64,000 bases of DNA from Ignavibacteria bacterium (GCA_016716125.1 JADJWZ010000003.1:62001-126000); one strand, 5' to 3'. Numbered from the stretch's first letter, positions 1-9,970 are shown. Notes: generated from the sequence alone by a model not told the origin. Numbers and translations: made by a program.

Positions 1-2
1 AA

Positions 3-1316
3 CCGAGAAATGAAATTTGGGGTGAAAGTTATCCGAGAGAATATGAAACATACATCTCCACGCTTGATACTTCTTTTATGAGCAAACACGGCGGGGCGAA
101 GAAAATTGACATGCTTGAAAAGTATCCCGAGATGGTAATACTCTGGGCGGGATATGCATTCTCGCGGGATTATAATCAGGGAAGAGGACACTATTACGCA
201 ATTAAAGATATCAGAAATACGCTGCGGACAGATGTGCCACAGCCGGCAACTTGTTATTCATGCAAAAGCACCGATGTCCCGCGCGTGATGGATATTATGG
301 GAGCCAATGAATTTTATAAAAAGCCGTTTAAGGAAATGGGCGGCGAGATTGCGAATGCTATCGGCTGTCAGGACTGTCATGATCCTGAGTCTATGAATCT
401 GCGGATCACAAGACCTGCACTTGTCGAAGCTTTTAACAGACAGGGTAAGGATATTACGCAGTCCACTCATCAGGAAATGAGATCGCTTGTCTGCGCGCAG
501 TGTCACGTGGAATATTACTTCAAAGGAAAAGAAGAAAAGTATCTGACATTTCCGTGGGATGACGGAATGACTGCGGAAGATATGGAAATTTATTATGACA
601 GTATTAAGCATGTTGATTTTGTGAATACTCTCAGCAGGACACCGGTACTTAAAGCGCAGCATCCGGATTATGAACTTTTCAAAATGGGAATTCACTCAGA
701 AAGAGGAATCGCATGCGCTGACTGTCATATGCCGTATAAGTCTGAAGGCGGAATTAAATTCACTGATCATCATATACAGAGTCCGCTTAATAACATTGCA
801 AATTCATGTCAGGTATGTCACAGGGAATCTGAAGCCACTCTTTTAAAAAACGTTTATGACAGACAGGATAAAGTGCTTGAGCTTACGGGTATAGCAGCGC
901 GTTCGCTTGTGAAAGCGCACATAGAAGCAAAGACTGCATGGGAAAACGGAGCAGCCGAAGAGCAGATGAAACCTGTGCTGGATCTGATCAGACAGTCGCA
1001 GTGGAGATGGGATTTTGTATCTGCAAGTCACGGCGGAAGTTTTCATGCTCCGCTTGAATGCGCGAGGTTACTTGGAAATTCAATAGAGCGTTCGGAGCAG
1101 GCGAGAGTTCTCCTTGCGGAAATTCTTTCAAAGCTCAACGTTCCGCTTCCAATAGCAATGCCCGATATTTCTACAAAAGAAAAAGCGCAGAAATATATCG
1201 GATTGGATATGGAAAAAATGCTTGCGACGAAAAAGGAATTCATCGAGACCGTAGTCCCGGCTTGGGATAAAGAAGCTGAAGAGAGACACGGGAAGCTTGA
1301 TGAGAAGTATAAATAA
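3..1316 (+). CDS. nrfA: Ammonia-forming cytochrome c nitrite reductase, 5' end cut by the window
   Basis: Pentahaem periplasmic NrfA, which reduces nitrite to ammonium with six electrons. The frame is open from base 3, so the apparent ATG at 78 is internal; the signal/anchor and first few dozen residues lie outside the window. All five haem sites are visible: the active-site CX2CK (CYSCK, bases 252-266) and four CX2CH motifs (CQDCH 366-380, CAQCH 492-506, CADCH 714-728, CQVCH 807-821). CAQCHVEYYF carries the expected active-site Tyr, and the KAQHPDYELF block precedes CADCHMPY as in the family. It ends in TAA. The usual electron donor, the NrfH quinol dehydrogenase, would be expected upstream, outside the window. 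Family assignment is very secure; physiological direction is inferred. Confidence 0.97.
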   Translation, partial: PRNEIWGESYPREYETYISTLDTSFMSKHGGAKKIDMLEKYPEMVILWAGYAFSRDYNQGRGHYYAIKDIRNTLRTDVPQPATCYSCKSTDVPRVMDIMGANEFYKKPFKEMGGEIANAIGCQDCHDPESMNLRITRPALVEAFNRQGKDITQSTHQEMRSLVCAQCHVEYYFKGKEEKYLTFPWDDGMTAEDMEIYYDSIKHVDFVNTLSRTPVLKAQHPDYELFKMGIHSERGIACADCHMPYKSEGGIKFTDHHIQSPLNNIANSCQVCHRESEATLLKNVYDRQDKVLELTGIAARSLVKAHIEAKTAWENGAAEEQMKPVLDLIRQSQWRWDFVSASHGGSFHAPLECARLLGNSIERSEQARVLLAEILSKLNVPLPIAMPDISTKEKAQKYIGLDMEKMLATKKEFIETVVPAWDKEAEERHGKLDEKYK

Positions 1317-1348
1317 TTAGGAATTGAAAATTAGGAATTATGAATTGT
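1316..1348. repeat. Imperfect TAGGAATT/GAATTAT short repeat after nrfA
   Basis: Immediately after the nrfA stop the sequence cycles through variants of TTAGGAATT and TATGAATTG with roughly heptameric spacing. It is short and imperfect. It resembles in style the exact 7-bp tandem repeats at 11824 and 54467. Confidence 0.4.
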
Positions 1349-1398
1349 AATTACAGCGCGACAATCTCTGAATCCGCTGTATAAATTTAGAGTTGTGC

Positions 1399-1418
1399 TC
1401 CCAATCGGGAGATTGGGA
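1399..1418. repeat. Perfect 8-bp palindromic hairpin downstream of nrfA
   Basis: TCCCAATC, a GGGA loop, then GATTGGGA: an 8-bp stem in otherwise AT-rich intergenic DNA. No T-run follows on the plus strand, so it is a poor rho-independent terminator candidate. It could stabilise the nrfA mRNA 3' end or be a dispersed REP-like element; a genome-wide copy count would decide. Confidence 0.5.
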
Positions 1419-1477
1419 ACAAGTAGTAATAATTATAAGCTTTAAACTTTCTACGCGGCTTTGCCATATGACGAGCT

Positions 1478-1810
1478 TCAATATTTATAAACCCTGGCTT
1501 TCTCTAAAAGTGATATTGCTGTTTTCCAGTCCGGCAGCTTATCTGCATCAATAGTATGTATTCTGATTTCTTTTGCAATCAGTCTGCTCTTTTTCATTGC
1601 CTCTAAATGCGCGCCGTTCATTGCAAAAGATTTCATATCCTGTTCATTCTTCCATAGACTCATTGTGTAATGTTTTATCCAGAAACCTCTTTTTTTAAAT
1701 TCAATTATATTACTGGTTTTAAATTGTTTCATGATTTTTAAAGCATAAGATGAAAGCGCAAAAAACTTTAACGGACTTTTTAACTGAATGTATGTGATGG
1801 TTGCTTTCAA
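1478..1810 (-). CDS. DUF3291-like monooxygenase-fold protein
   Basis: A 110-residue protein that looks like a small ferredoxin-fold (dimeric alpha-beta barrel) protein of the DUF3291 / spheroidene-monooxygenase-like group. The pattern is an N-terminal TITYIQLKSP strand, a LKIMKQFKTSN helix, the GFWIKHYTMSLWKN core, then a helix around HLEAMKKSRLIAKEI and a C-terminal acidic-aromatic tail ending PDWKTA. No catalytic residue can be assigned by eye. The gene stands alone and converges with nrfA. It is probably cytosolic, as there is no signal peptide. The function is unknown; members of this fold bind haem or small aromatic substrates, but that is only family background. Confidence 0.6.
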   Translation of the reverse strand: MKATITYIQLKSPLKFFALSSYALKIMKQFKTSNIIEFKKRGFWIKHYTMSLWKNEQDMKSFAMNGAHLEAMKKSRLIAKEIRIHTIDADKLPDWKTAISLLEKARVYKY

Positions 1811-1917
1811 TAGTTGTAACTCTTATAAATATTTTGAATCTCCAATTTCGGATCTCTTGTTGTGAACTGATCCAAAATTCACAAATTCAGGAGTTTCGTG
1901 AATAGGCTAAATGAAAT

Positions 1918-2433
1918 TTACTTTTTCCCCGCAGCCATTTCTTCAATGTCTTCAGCGGTCGGTCCGTAGATCTTGGGATTTCTGACTCCCATATTTCTGT
2001 AATATGTGCTTAACTGTCCGCGATGATGAATGATGTCAAACATAAACATCCAGAAAGTATTGCCCATAGGGTAAGCAAATAATTCCTGTCCGTCCAGACG
2101 AAAAGATACAATTTGTTCATCCCAGGTCTTATCATCAATGGATTTTAACTTTTCAATTATTCCTTTTGCATTTCTCTCAAAGTAATCTGCAGCATCTTCT
2201 TTGTTATCAAATAGTTTTATTTCCGTTTTTTCATCCGCTATAAAAGTTTCTATTGATTCATTCATTGCTTCAGCATGCCCTAAGAAATGACTGATAAGCT
2301 CTGCAGCGCTCTTTGCTTTTTCATTACATCTGTAATTTAGTTTGGTCATATCTGACGGCAGTCCGTTTATGGCGCTTAAAGTTGACGCCATTTCATTTCC
2401 CCACGTTTGGATAAAAAATTCTTTGTTTGTCAT
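1918..2433 (-). CDS. DinB-family putative metal-dependent protein
   Basis: A 171-residue four-helix DinB/YfiT-type protein. Candidate metal ligands are His49 or His53 in helix 2 (SHFLGHAEAM) and the HH pair at 136-137 in DIIHHRGQLSTYYR, which is the hallmark end-of-helix motif of the family. In related proteins the fold carries thiol-dependent S-transferases that use bacillithiol or mycothiol. The presence of bshA in this window makes a bacillithiol-dependent role conceivable, but nothing here shows it. It is a single-gene unit with an A/T-rich leader and no obvious Shine-Dalgarno site. Confidence 0.8.
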   Translation of the reverse strand: MTNKEFFIQTWGNEMASTLSAINGLPSDMTKLNYRCNEKAKSAAELISHFLGHAEAMNESIETFIADEKTEIKLFDNKEDAADYFERNAKGIIEKLKSIDDKTWDEQIVSFRLDGQELFAYPMGNTFWMFMFDIIHHRGQLSTYYRNMGVRNPKIYGPTAEDIEEMAAGKK

Positions 2434-3029
2434 TTTGATTAATTTTAATTTATACGAAATTAATTCATTAAATATTTAATTTCAATTCTACAGTGTCAAG
2501 TAAAAACTCTTTGTAAATTTACAATTGTTTTGAAGAACTATACTCTATATAAAAGCATTAATCTTTTTCACGTATCCGGTATTTCCGGCTCATCAATTTT
2601 AACAAATATTAAAACCTCATAAATACAATTGAATAAGCGGCTAATATTGAAACTTCCCTTCTCATTCAATGGAAATTCTATTTGATGAGATTTTCAAGAT
2701 TATTATTGTTAATTTTTATTTGAGATTTTTAGTATGAAAAAGACTAAGATATATTTGGATTCTTCAGTAATTGGCGGGTGTTTTGACGAAATTTTGTGTT
2801 TGGCGGCAAACTGCAAAGTCTCATCCAAAACAAACTGAGGCGTTAACAGTCCGGTGTTCATCATTGGTGTCAATACGCTGTGATGCAAAATATTTTCATT
2901 TGAAACGAGGATACCGGTTTTATTCATACGTTTATTATTCATTCTACATTATAAATGCAATGCTTTACATATTCCCAAATCAGAAATACGGTGAATATCA
3001 ATTGTGAAAAGAGTGATGTCGAAAAATAA
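2434..3029. other. Gene-poor stretch containing one toxin-gene stub
   Basis: Apart from the PIN-domain stub at 2734, no convincing coding sequence is seen on either strand across these roughly 600 bases. A 22-codon frame starting at 2669 ends in a TGA that overlaps the stub's ATG (ATGA-type overlap). That arrangement is typical of an antitoxin-toxin junction, but the short frame is not recognisable as an antitoxin. Confidence 0.5.
2734..2838 (+). pseudogene. N-terminal stub of a PIN-domain (VapC-like) toxin
   Basis: Only 34 codons remain. The first 19 read MKKTKIYLDSSVIGGCFDE, a textbook start of a PIN-domain RNase: beta-1 followed by the first catalytic Asp (D9) and the SVIGG turn. The reading then runs into unrelated sequence and stops. 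The later acidic residues that complete the PIN active site are absent in all frames downstream, so this is a deletion remnant and not a functional nuclease. The reverse-strand open frame over the same bases is explained as a shadow of this stub. Confidence 0.55.
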
Positions 3030-3932
3030 TTATTCGTTTGGAAAGAAATTATAATCTCTAAAGATCAATTTGAAATTATCCGTTAAGATACAATCCTCAA
3101 TTAATGTTCCTTTGTGTTTGTCCTTCAGATCACGCAGCTTTTGGCGGGCCTGATCATGACTAAGTCCTTTAATATTTCCCAGATAGTACCAGTATTTATC
3201 CATGATCCGGGTTAATGAAAATGAATTTGAATAATTGTCGAAGTATTTATCGAACATATCCTGAAACAAACTCGTATCTTTTTGACCTTCGGTAAATTGT
3301 AACAAGGCTATATAAAATTGCGGACAATATTGTGAGTCTTTATACTTTTCAAGTATCTCCAGTCTGTAGTTGTATTGTTCTTCTCTGGACGCGTGTTTAT
3401 ATGGACCAAAGAGTTCATTGAAGATCACTTTGTCTCCACCTTTCGGTTTACTGACAGCAAATGTAATTTCGTTTGATTCTAAGTCCTGATAATCTGCAAT
3501 AACTGTAAAGGTACCTGCTTTGAGAATATCGGATATATTGTAAATTAAATGTATATAAGTAACTAAAGAATCGCTTTCAGGTAAGAGGCAACTAAATATT
3601 CGTGCAGGCTCATAATTCTGGTTGTCAAACCTTAACCTTAATGAATCACCTTCTTTTATTGTAAACACAATTCCGGGTTTGGAAAATGGAAGGTTCATTA
3701 AATATGGCGCTTTAGAATTATTGTAAAGTTTCACCTTCAGCCAAATATCCTGATTGACTAAATACTCTTCGTACTCAGACTGTATTGTAAACTGTAAACT
3801 GTCATTTTTTAAATTAAATATTTCTACAGGTTGGTTACCTTTGAGAGTTGCGGTTTTATAATATCTAAAGATCATCAATGAGATCAATAATACGAATATC
3901 AGTAACATGAATAATTTTGCTTTCCTTTTCAC
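3030..3932 (-). CDS. Membrane-anchored exported protein of unknown function
   Basis: A 300-residue protein. Residues about 6-24 form a single hydrophobic segment after MKRKAK, with no lipobox Cys, so it is probably a signal anchor with the rest in the periplasm. Residues roughly 35-160 look beta-rich (alternating hydrophobic strands, LWLKVKLYNNSKAPY-type pattern) and could be an Ig-like or DUF-type beta sandwich. Residues 170-300 look helical, possibly TPR-like. I do not recognise the family. It is isolated, with no operon partner; the nearest gene on the same strand is the Por-sorted protein at 4280-5200. Confidence 0.6.
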   Translation of the reverse strand: MKRKAKLFMLLIFVLLISLMIFRYYKTATLKGNQPVEIFNLKNDSLQFTIQSEYEEYLVNQDIWLKVKLYNNSKAPYLMNLPFSKPGIVFTIKEGDSLRLRFDNQNYEPARIFSCLLPESDSLVTYIHLIYNISDILKAGTFTVIADYQDLESNEITFAVSKPKGGDKVIFNELFGPYKHASREEQYNYRLEILEKYKDSQYCPQFYIALLQFTEGQKDTSLFQDMFDKYFDNYSNSFSLTRIMDKYWYYLGNIKGLSHDQARQKLRDLKDKHKGTLIEDCILTDNFKLIFRDYNFFPNE

Positions 3933-4279
3933 ATTTAATTGTAAGTTAAAAGTTGATGTTTAAAAATTTAAGTTATAAGAGCAATGTCAGATTCCTACAA
4001 ATTAACAAACTATAAGGTTGAAGGTAATCTACCTTATAGTGATCTTTGTACACAATTTAATTTTATCTGAGGTATCAGGAGTTATAATAATTAAAAACAC
4101 TAAATTAATTTTAGCTCATTGAAGTATCAAGGAAAATCCCGAAAGTGTATGAACCTCTGAGAATTTCTACAGGTGAACAATAAGTCTTTACTTATTTTGC
4201 AGGATTTTAATCACAGTCTTAGCAAAATAGTTCGTATGTCACCTAATGCGGGAATAAACAAAAATTTCTCTGCCGGATA
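3933..4279. other. Intergenic region with one hairpin
   Basis: No gene is seen. The only clear structure is an exact 10-bp inverted repeat, ACTATAAGGT (4009-4018) and ACCTTATAGT (4031-4040), with a 12-nt loop. There is no flanking T-run. It could be an operator or a leader structure for the divergent or upstream side; no function can be assigned. Confidence 0.4.
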
Positions 4280-5200
4280 TTATTTTACAAGCATCATTTT
4301 TCTTGTTACGGTAATTTCGCCATTAATACTCATTCTGTAAAAATATAATCCGCTTGGAAGTCCGCTGCCGTTCCAGCCGGCTTCATAACTTCCTTCCGCA
4401 AGATTTTCATTTACCAGTGTTTCAATTTCATTTCCCAGAATATCATAGACTGTTAAACTGACTTTAGAAAATTTTGAAACATCGAATCTTATTTTTGTCT
4501 CTGGATTAAAAGGATTGGGATAATTCTGATATAATTTAAATGACGCAGGGATCTCTAAACCCAAGTTAGTTATACCGATCACGGAATTTGTATCACCATA
4601 GATTACGCCGTTTATACGGCAGCCTTTCAGCTGATAAAGGACCGAGCCAAAAGTATAACCTTCACCGTAACTGGTAAGTCCAAAATCCTTTGCAAAAGAT
4701 CTTGCTGATAAAGGTCCGCTCTGCCCCCCTAAAATAAAATATCTGAAAGTTTTATTTTTGGTCTGGTAATTATTAAAAATTGTAACGTCACTTGTATCTG
4801 CACAAGTGAAAGGTATTGAGCAATTTCCTAATGTATCATTTAATCTGACTGCAAAACTGTCAAGCAGCCATTCATACTGATAAAAAGGACAACTATTAGA
4901 GGTATCATACTGATACAGACTGCCTGTAGAACTATCAAGCCGAACCCATTTATTATAATAATGATAAGGAAAATTACTTAGAAAGAAATATTTTTTATTA
5001 CCAATCATTGTGTCTTTTGTAATTTCACCTCTGCTCATATAGTAATTAACATTACTGCCGGACCTGTCAGTGACCAGATAAGAGTAGTAGTTCCCAACGG
5101 ATAAAGGAAAATATTTAATGGCTGAAGTATCAACTGCTTTAAGCTGATTTGAATAAAAAAATATAAACAGTATAAGGATTAGAAAATTAGCTTTTGACAT
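4280..5200 (-). CDS. Secreted protein with C-terminal Por/T9SS type A sorting domain
   Basis: A 306-residue secreted protein. Residues 1-22 are a signal peptide (MSKANFLILILFIFF...LKA). The middle (about 25-205) is a beta-rich module with several aromatic repeats and is not recognised. Residues about 215-306 form a classic sorting domain: YQNYPNPFNPETKI, then YDILGNEIETL, SGLYFYRM, and a terminal RKMMLVK. Such domains target proteins through the type IX system to the cell surface or medium. The start is supported by a Shine-Dalgarno-like site (CTCCTTT on the plus strand, 5207-5213), one of the few in this window. The passenger function is unknown. Confidence 0.85.
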   Translation of the reverse strand: MSKANFLILILFIFFYSNQLKAVDTSAIKYFPLSVGNYYSYLVTDRSGSNVNYYMSRGEITKDTMIGNKKYFFLSNFPYHYYNKWVRLDSSTGSLYQYDTSNSCPFYQYEWLLDSFAVRLNDTLGNCSIPFTCADTSDVTIFNNYQTKNKTFRYFILGGQSGPLSARSFAKDFGLTSYGEGYTFGSVLYQLKGCRINGVIYGDTNSVIGITNLGLEIPASFKLYQNYPNPFNPETKIRFDVSKFSKVSLTVYDILGNEIETLVNENLAEGSYEAGWNGSGLPSGLYFYRMSINGEITVTRKMMLVK

Positions 5201-5621
5201 TATAAACTCCTTTCAATTTTTACTTTGTTAAAATTACAATTTTGGTTCAAAGTATCATTTGAATAATATTGAAGATTTAATTTTGAAAATGTCAATTAAT
5301 TTAGCAGCAGAATCAGAGGGATTATCTGCACTATTACATCTTATCGCTTTACCAAGGGTTGGAATCTGTATGTGATTATTTATTTTTTCGGGTTCTTTAA
5401 TTTTTATGAACTTATACATTATTTTCAGTAAATCAAATAGAATAAATCGGGTTGGGGAAATACCCGTAGATATTTTTCTCATTTGATTTTAAAAGGTCAA
5501 TACCTATCTTAACCAAAAAAAGAACAAGAAATATTTCCCGTCTTACAACCTTTTTCTAATTTCGGATATTTTATTAATCTAAATGAGTCAGATGAAAGCT
5601 CTGATTCCAAATCATAAGAAT

Positions 5622-7767
5622 ATGAAAACTACAAGCTTAGTTTTATTGCTTTTAATATTTTTAAATTCCGGTCAGGTCCTGCCGCAGGGATTTAACAGCA
5701 TTACAACTCCTGACGGAAATCACATTACTGCTGCGGGAAATAACGGATTGATTTACTATTCCAGTAATTCCGGTACAAACTGGTTCAGCAGGACAGAGCT
5801 CTCTGTCAATTTCAAATCCGTCTTCTCTATTAATAATAAGATCTGGATTGCCGGTGATAACAGCACAGTTTATAAAACTGATCTTAATATTACATCGATC
5901 TCACTTTATAATGTCCCCGGAAACTACATTCTGAATTCTGTTTACTTTGCGGATGAAAACCTGGGATTTGTATGCGGAGATAACGGTGCGGTTTTTAAGT
6001 CGGTAAACGGCGGCATAAACTGGGTTTTAATAAATGCAGGCTTACCTCAGTTTAATCTGAATTCAATTTCATTTAAAGATGAGAATACCGGAATAGTTGC
6101 CGGGAATAACGGAGCAGTGTACTCGACGACAAACGGCGGAGATACATGGATTCAGGAAATTGTTCCCACACAAAAAAATTTATTAAAGGTTAAATATTTT
6201 TCGGACGGGATTGCAGTATCCGGAGAATATGGAACCTTGATGTTAAAGCAGGGCGCAGGCTGGGAGTTGATTGATACAAAAGTTCAGACAAGTATAAAAA
6301 GTATATCCGGTCTAGGAATAAACAATGTTCATGTCTGCGGCGGCGGCGGATTTATTCGTAATAAAAACGGAAGTTCAGACTTTCTGAATTTCGAACCTAA
6401 TCCAATGATGGCGGATCTTGAGGATATTTTTTATTATGATAGTAATACAGGATTTGCCGTAAGCAGTCTCAACAAAGCAATTCTGAAAACCAGCAGCGGC
6501 GGAACAGAATGGTTTTTGACTGCGGGAGGGTCGGTTAATTACTCTTGGGAGGAGAAGTTAAGTACATCCGGAGGTTTTGGAAATACACTTTGCGTACATC
6601 CGTTCGATATAAATTCAATATTCGTTGTAATGGAAGATAGAATTTATGTGAGCAGAAACAGAGGTAACAACTGGCGCTTACTTGATTCACTTCCATATAG
6701 CGGCGCAAGAAGTTTCTACGTAAGTCCTCTGGATACAAATATATGGGTGGCAGCAGCTTCATCAAGAATATTAAAGTCTGTTAATTACGGAAAGACCTGG
6801 TCTGTTACTCTGGAAGCTATATTTAGCCATTACGGTCAGCCGCTTGAAATGGACCAGAATGATCCGTCGGTTTTTTATTTCGCTCCCGATGCAGGCGGAT
6901 TTTATAAATCAACTGATACCGGCGCATCATTTGAGCTGATCAGTAATTTTCCATTCCAAAGTCCATGTGACATAATCGTCAAATGGAATAATTCTGCAGA
7001 AATATTAGTCGGGAGATGGTCCGACAAACGGTTCGGGAGCAAAAGTTTATAAGTCAACTAACGGCGGCATTAACTGGAATCTGGTTTTAAGTCCGGTAGG
7101 CGGGTTTGATGAAATTCCGTCAATGACTAATACTGTTTTTGATAATAATATTCTTTACGTGATGGAGTATGGACCTTCGATCTTCAGATCCACAGATTTC
7201 GGAAATACTTTTTCCGTAACATATCAGACTGGAAACTATAACTGGGGCTCGGCTGTATGTCTTGAAGATCCCGGTTTTGTCATCGGAAGTTCTTATTCAT
7301 TCAGCGGTCCTTCATATATTACTTATAATGGCGGAGCAAACTGGAGAAGTTTTCCTCAGGGCAGTAACAGCTTTCAGTCAGGTCTTATATCTCCCGATAA
7401 AAGCTATGCTTTATCATACAGCGGTGACGGTGTATTTAAACTGAAAGCGGAATTTACCGGAACAAATTCTGTTCACCAAGATCCGGCGTCAATAAGCTTT
7501 CCGGAAAGCTATACGCTTTATCAGAATTATCCAAATCCGTTTAATCCGAAAACAACAATTACATATTCAATTCCCAATTCACAGTTAGTCGCTCTGAAAA
7601 TTTATGATATTCTCGGAAATGAAGTTTCTGTTTTGCACAGTGGAAGACAGAATTCGGGAACTTACACGGCGGAATGGGATGCTTCAGGTAATTCAAGCGG
7701 AATTTATTTTTATACACTCACTGCCGGAAGCTTTTCTAAGACAATGAAGATGATAGTGTTAAAATGA
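5622..7767 (+). pseudogene. Secreted BNR/YCF48-like repeat protein with T9SS sorting domain, split by a frameshift
   Basis: Two open frames (to 7052, and from about 7014 to 7767) join into one protein of about 715 residues if one base is removed from the GGG at 7011-7013: the join reads AEILVG-DGPTNGSG without loss. The start is chosen at 5622, since MKTTSLVLLLLIFLNSG gives a normal signal peptide; the ATG at 5583 only adds a polar leader. The body is a run of NGGxTW-type turns (VNGGINW, TNGGDTW, SGGTEW, YGKTW), typical of sialidase/photosystem II assembly-factor-like beta-propellers. The end is a T9SS type A domain (YQNYPNPFNPKTTI ... SGIYFYTL ... KMIVLK). It is probably surface-exposed. The single-base break may be a real mutation or a read error in a G run. 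Confidence 0.8.
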
Positions 7768-8463
7768 ACTTTTGATTTCACAAATTACAATTAGTGGGGG
7801 ATTTGGAATTTATAAAATTTTATTAACAACATGTAAATTGATTTTAGTTTTCAAATTTTCAAAATGTTTAGTCCATTAATGTAAAATTAATACTTATATT
7901 TTATCTTTGCTTACATCATTTTAATAATGATTCCCTGATTTGCTTCAGATCTGCAAATACAATATCTATCTCATTCAGAGTTATTCGGTATGAGCAAACG
8001 GATTATCGAATCAACACGTCTTCTTTTAATTTAATGGTCATGATAAATGCCTTTCCACTTATTTGAATTTCATCTGCAATCTTGACGGTATGGCCAGTAA
8101 GGGATTGCGGGCGATTCCTTATCAAGGTACACGAAAAGTTGAAGCGGGATATAAACCCTCAATACCAATGAAACTCTTATTGGATAAACCTCGTGTTACC
8201 CAACGTTTTTAAAAGTGAAAGTACAGAACCCCATTTCCAAGAATGATTAAAAATGCATCCATATGGTTCTTTTCGAGAATCACAAATCCTGCAAGAGCAC
8301 CGACTACAAACCCGATAAAATTGTCCAGGTTTTGATAGGATATCAATTTTTTGATTGTTACTAAATGTTGTATATCTAATTATATTTAATACATGTAGAA
8401 ATGTTATGATATTAGTAATAAAATACTTATCTTTGATTTCTGTAACCTTTAAAAACTTCATAT
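7768..8463. other. Gene-poor region with possible decayed reverse-strand fragments
   Basis: No intact gene. Two short reverse-strand readings look protein-like but lack starts. The frame ending at 8003 reads GHTVKIADEIQISGKAF and continues for about 15 residues to a stop (about 8003-8098). The frame ending at 8209 reads NLDNFIGFVVGALAGFVI, then a stretch ending LGNGVLYFHF (about 8209-8345), which resembles an MFS transporter helix pair. Neither is long enough for a firm call. The rest is AT-rich spacer. Confidence 0.35.
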
Positions 8464-9709
8464 ATGGATAGTCCTGTAAAGCGGAACGTGTTCCACTATT
8501 TTATATCCGATATTAGTGTTTTTGTAAGCGTTTACCTGAATTTCCTGACAATGGTCTGGCTTACTTATGAGTTGACCGGGTCATCCGCCGATCTTGGATT
8601 GGTCGGATTTGTCCAGAATGTTCCTTTCTTTTTATTTAGCGTCCTTGGAGGCGTGGTTGCCGATAATTACAACCGCCGCAAGATAGTGGTCAGATTTAAT
8701 ATTGTTTTTGTTATACTTGCTTTCGTGGTTGCCCTGACTGCTTTCCTTAAATTTCTTACCTTCCCGCTTATTCTTGTATTTTCGTTTCTGTTGGGAGCTT
8801 TCTACTCAATCTACTATCCATCAATGATAGCAATGGTGCAGGATATGGTAACGGATAATGATGAGTTTCCGCATTATGGGAGCCGCCGCCTCAAATGCAA
8901 AGACAGGGCAGCTTCTCGCCTCATCCTCTTTCAGCTTTTTGATATCCGCATTTACAGTAATAGGAACATTCGTCACGGCATTTATCTTTAATGTCATCTC
9001 CCTGATATCAATTTCAAAGGTTAAGTTCACTGCTCCCACTATTCAGAAAAAAGACGAGTCTGTTATCATTCAGATAAAAACCGGGCTCGCTTACGTAATA
9101 AGCCATAAGCCCATCATGGCAATAGTATTGATGTCTTCCATCATCAGCCTGGTATTTCTTTTTGTTACTTTCCAGATGCCGATGATCGATAAAGATTTTC
9201 TGAATGGCACATCCAGTGACATGGGAATACTATTTATAGCAGGAGCAATAGGCGGACTAACCTCCGGTATTTATCTGGGGCGCAGAAAGTCCACGAAGAA
9301 CCTCCTCTGGTTTCTGGTCGCCTGCGCGGTAATATCGGGCATCAGCATTATCGGATTGGGATTTTCACGGGAGTTGTGGCTTAGTTTTATCTTCGCAATG
9401 GGAGTAGACTTTTCATTCATTGCGGCACTGGGGATCGGGAATACACTCCTTCAGCTGCTCTCTGATGACAAGGTCTGTGGACGCGTTCTCGGTGTTAACA
9501 CTATGATGTCGTGGGGATTTTCTTCTGTTGTGATGATGCTCCTCGGATTTCTTGCTGATTCCACCGGTATCGAGCCCATAATGATGGGAATTGGTATAGC
9601 GCTTTTCCTGAGTGCAGTGATTTACGTAGTAAGCCTGAAATTCCAAAAACCTGCCTTTCAGGAGATATATTCCCAAAGAAACATACCTCCCGAAAAACAA
9701 CCTATCTAA
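8464..9709 (+). pseudogene. MFS exporter (EntS-like MFS_3) split by a frameshift
   Basis: Two overlapping frames (8464-8991 and 8858-9709) together give an MFS permease of about 415 residues with 12 expected membrane helices. The first frame carries helices 1-4 and the loop 2-3 motif GGVVADNYNRRK, a good match to the MFS signature. The second begins in the ASNAKTGQLLASSSF stretch after helix 4 and continues to the end. The crossover lies at about 8867-8875, around TTCCGCATTATGGG, where NDEFP should run into IMGAAASNAK. One base is gained or lost there. The substrate is unknown; relatives export siderophores or drugs. If the shift is real, the product stops after four helices. Confidence 0.8.
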
Positions 9710-9776
9710 AAAATAATCCCGGTCCTTAGACTGGCAGTCTGCGTAAAAGAATGAAGTTGTATCGGCTTTAAATGCC

Positions 9777-9947
9777 TTAAATAATTTTTATGATCATGGT
9801 ATCTGTCAGATGCTTGTGAGAAATAAATAACTTACTTGCAATTTGGTTTATTTCCATAAAATCACTGACCTTTCCTTCTATTACATCTGCAATGTGCTTA
9901 TCTATAAGCTGAAAATAGTTTTCAGTAATTTCTTTGCTTCTTTTCAT
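9777..9947 (-). pseudogene. N-terminal fragment of an AraC-family transcription regulator
   Basis: A 56-codon frame beginning MKRSKEITENYFQLIDKHI and containing EINQIASKLFISHKHLTDT. This matches the start of short stand-alone AraC/XylS regulators of Bacteroidota, in which the SHKHLTDT helix is the first helix-turn-helix recognition helix. After that the reading diverges and stops; the second HTH and the conserved DPSNFSKFFKK-type helix are missing. It lies 24 bp downstream of the SDR gene on the same strand, so it was probably its partner regulator. Non-functional as it stands. Confidence 0.6.
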
Positions 9948-9970
9948 TATATGTTTTGATTATATAAAAA

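Noticed and set aside
2709..3007. Overlapping opposite-strand frames around 2.7-3.0 kb
   Set aside because: Both are shadows of the PIN stub and spacer. Only the N-terminal stub has recognisable protein sequence.
5232..5482. Short plus-strand frame with an ALLHLIALPRVG stretch resembling a helix-hairpin-helix motif, and an opposing 75-codon frame
   Set aside because: Fewer than 50 codons, no start codon, no continuation after a stop at 5373. Similarity by eye to HhH helicase tails is too weak for a call.
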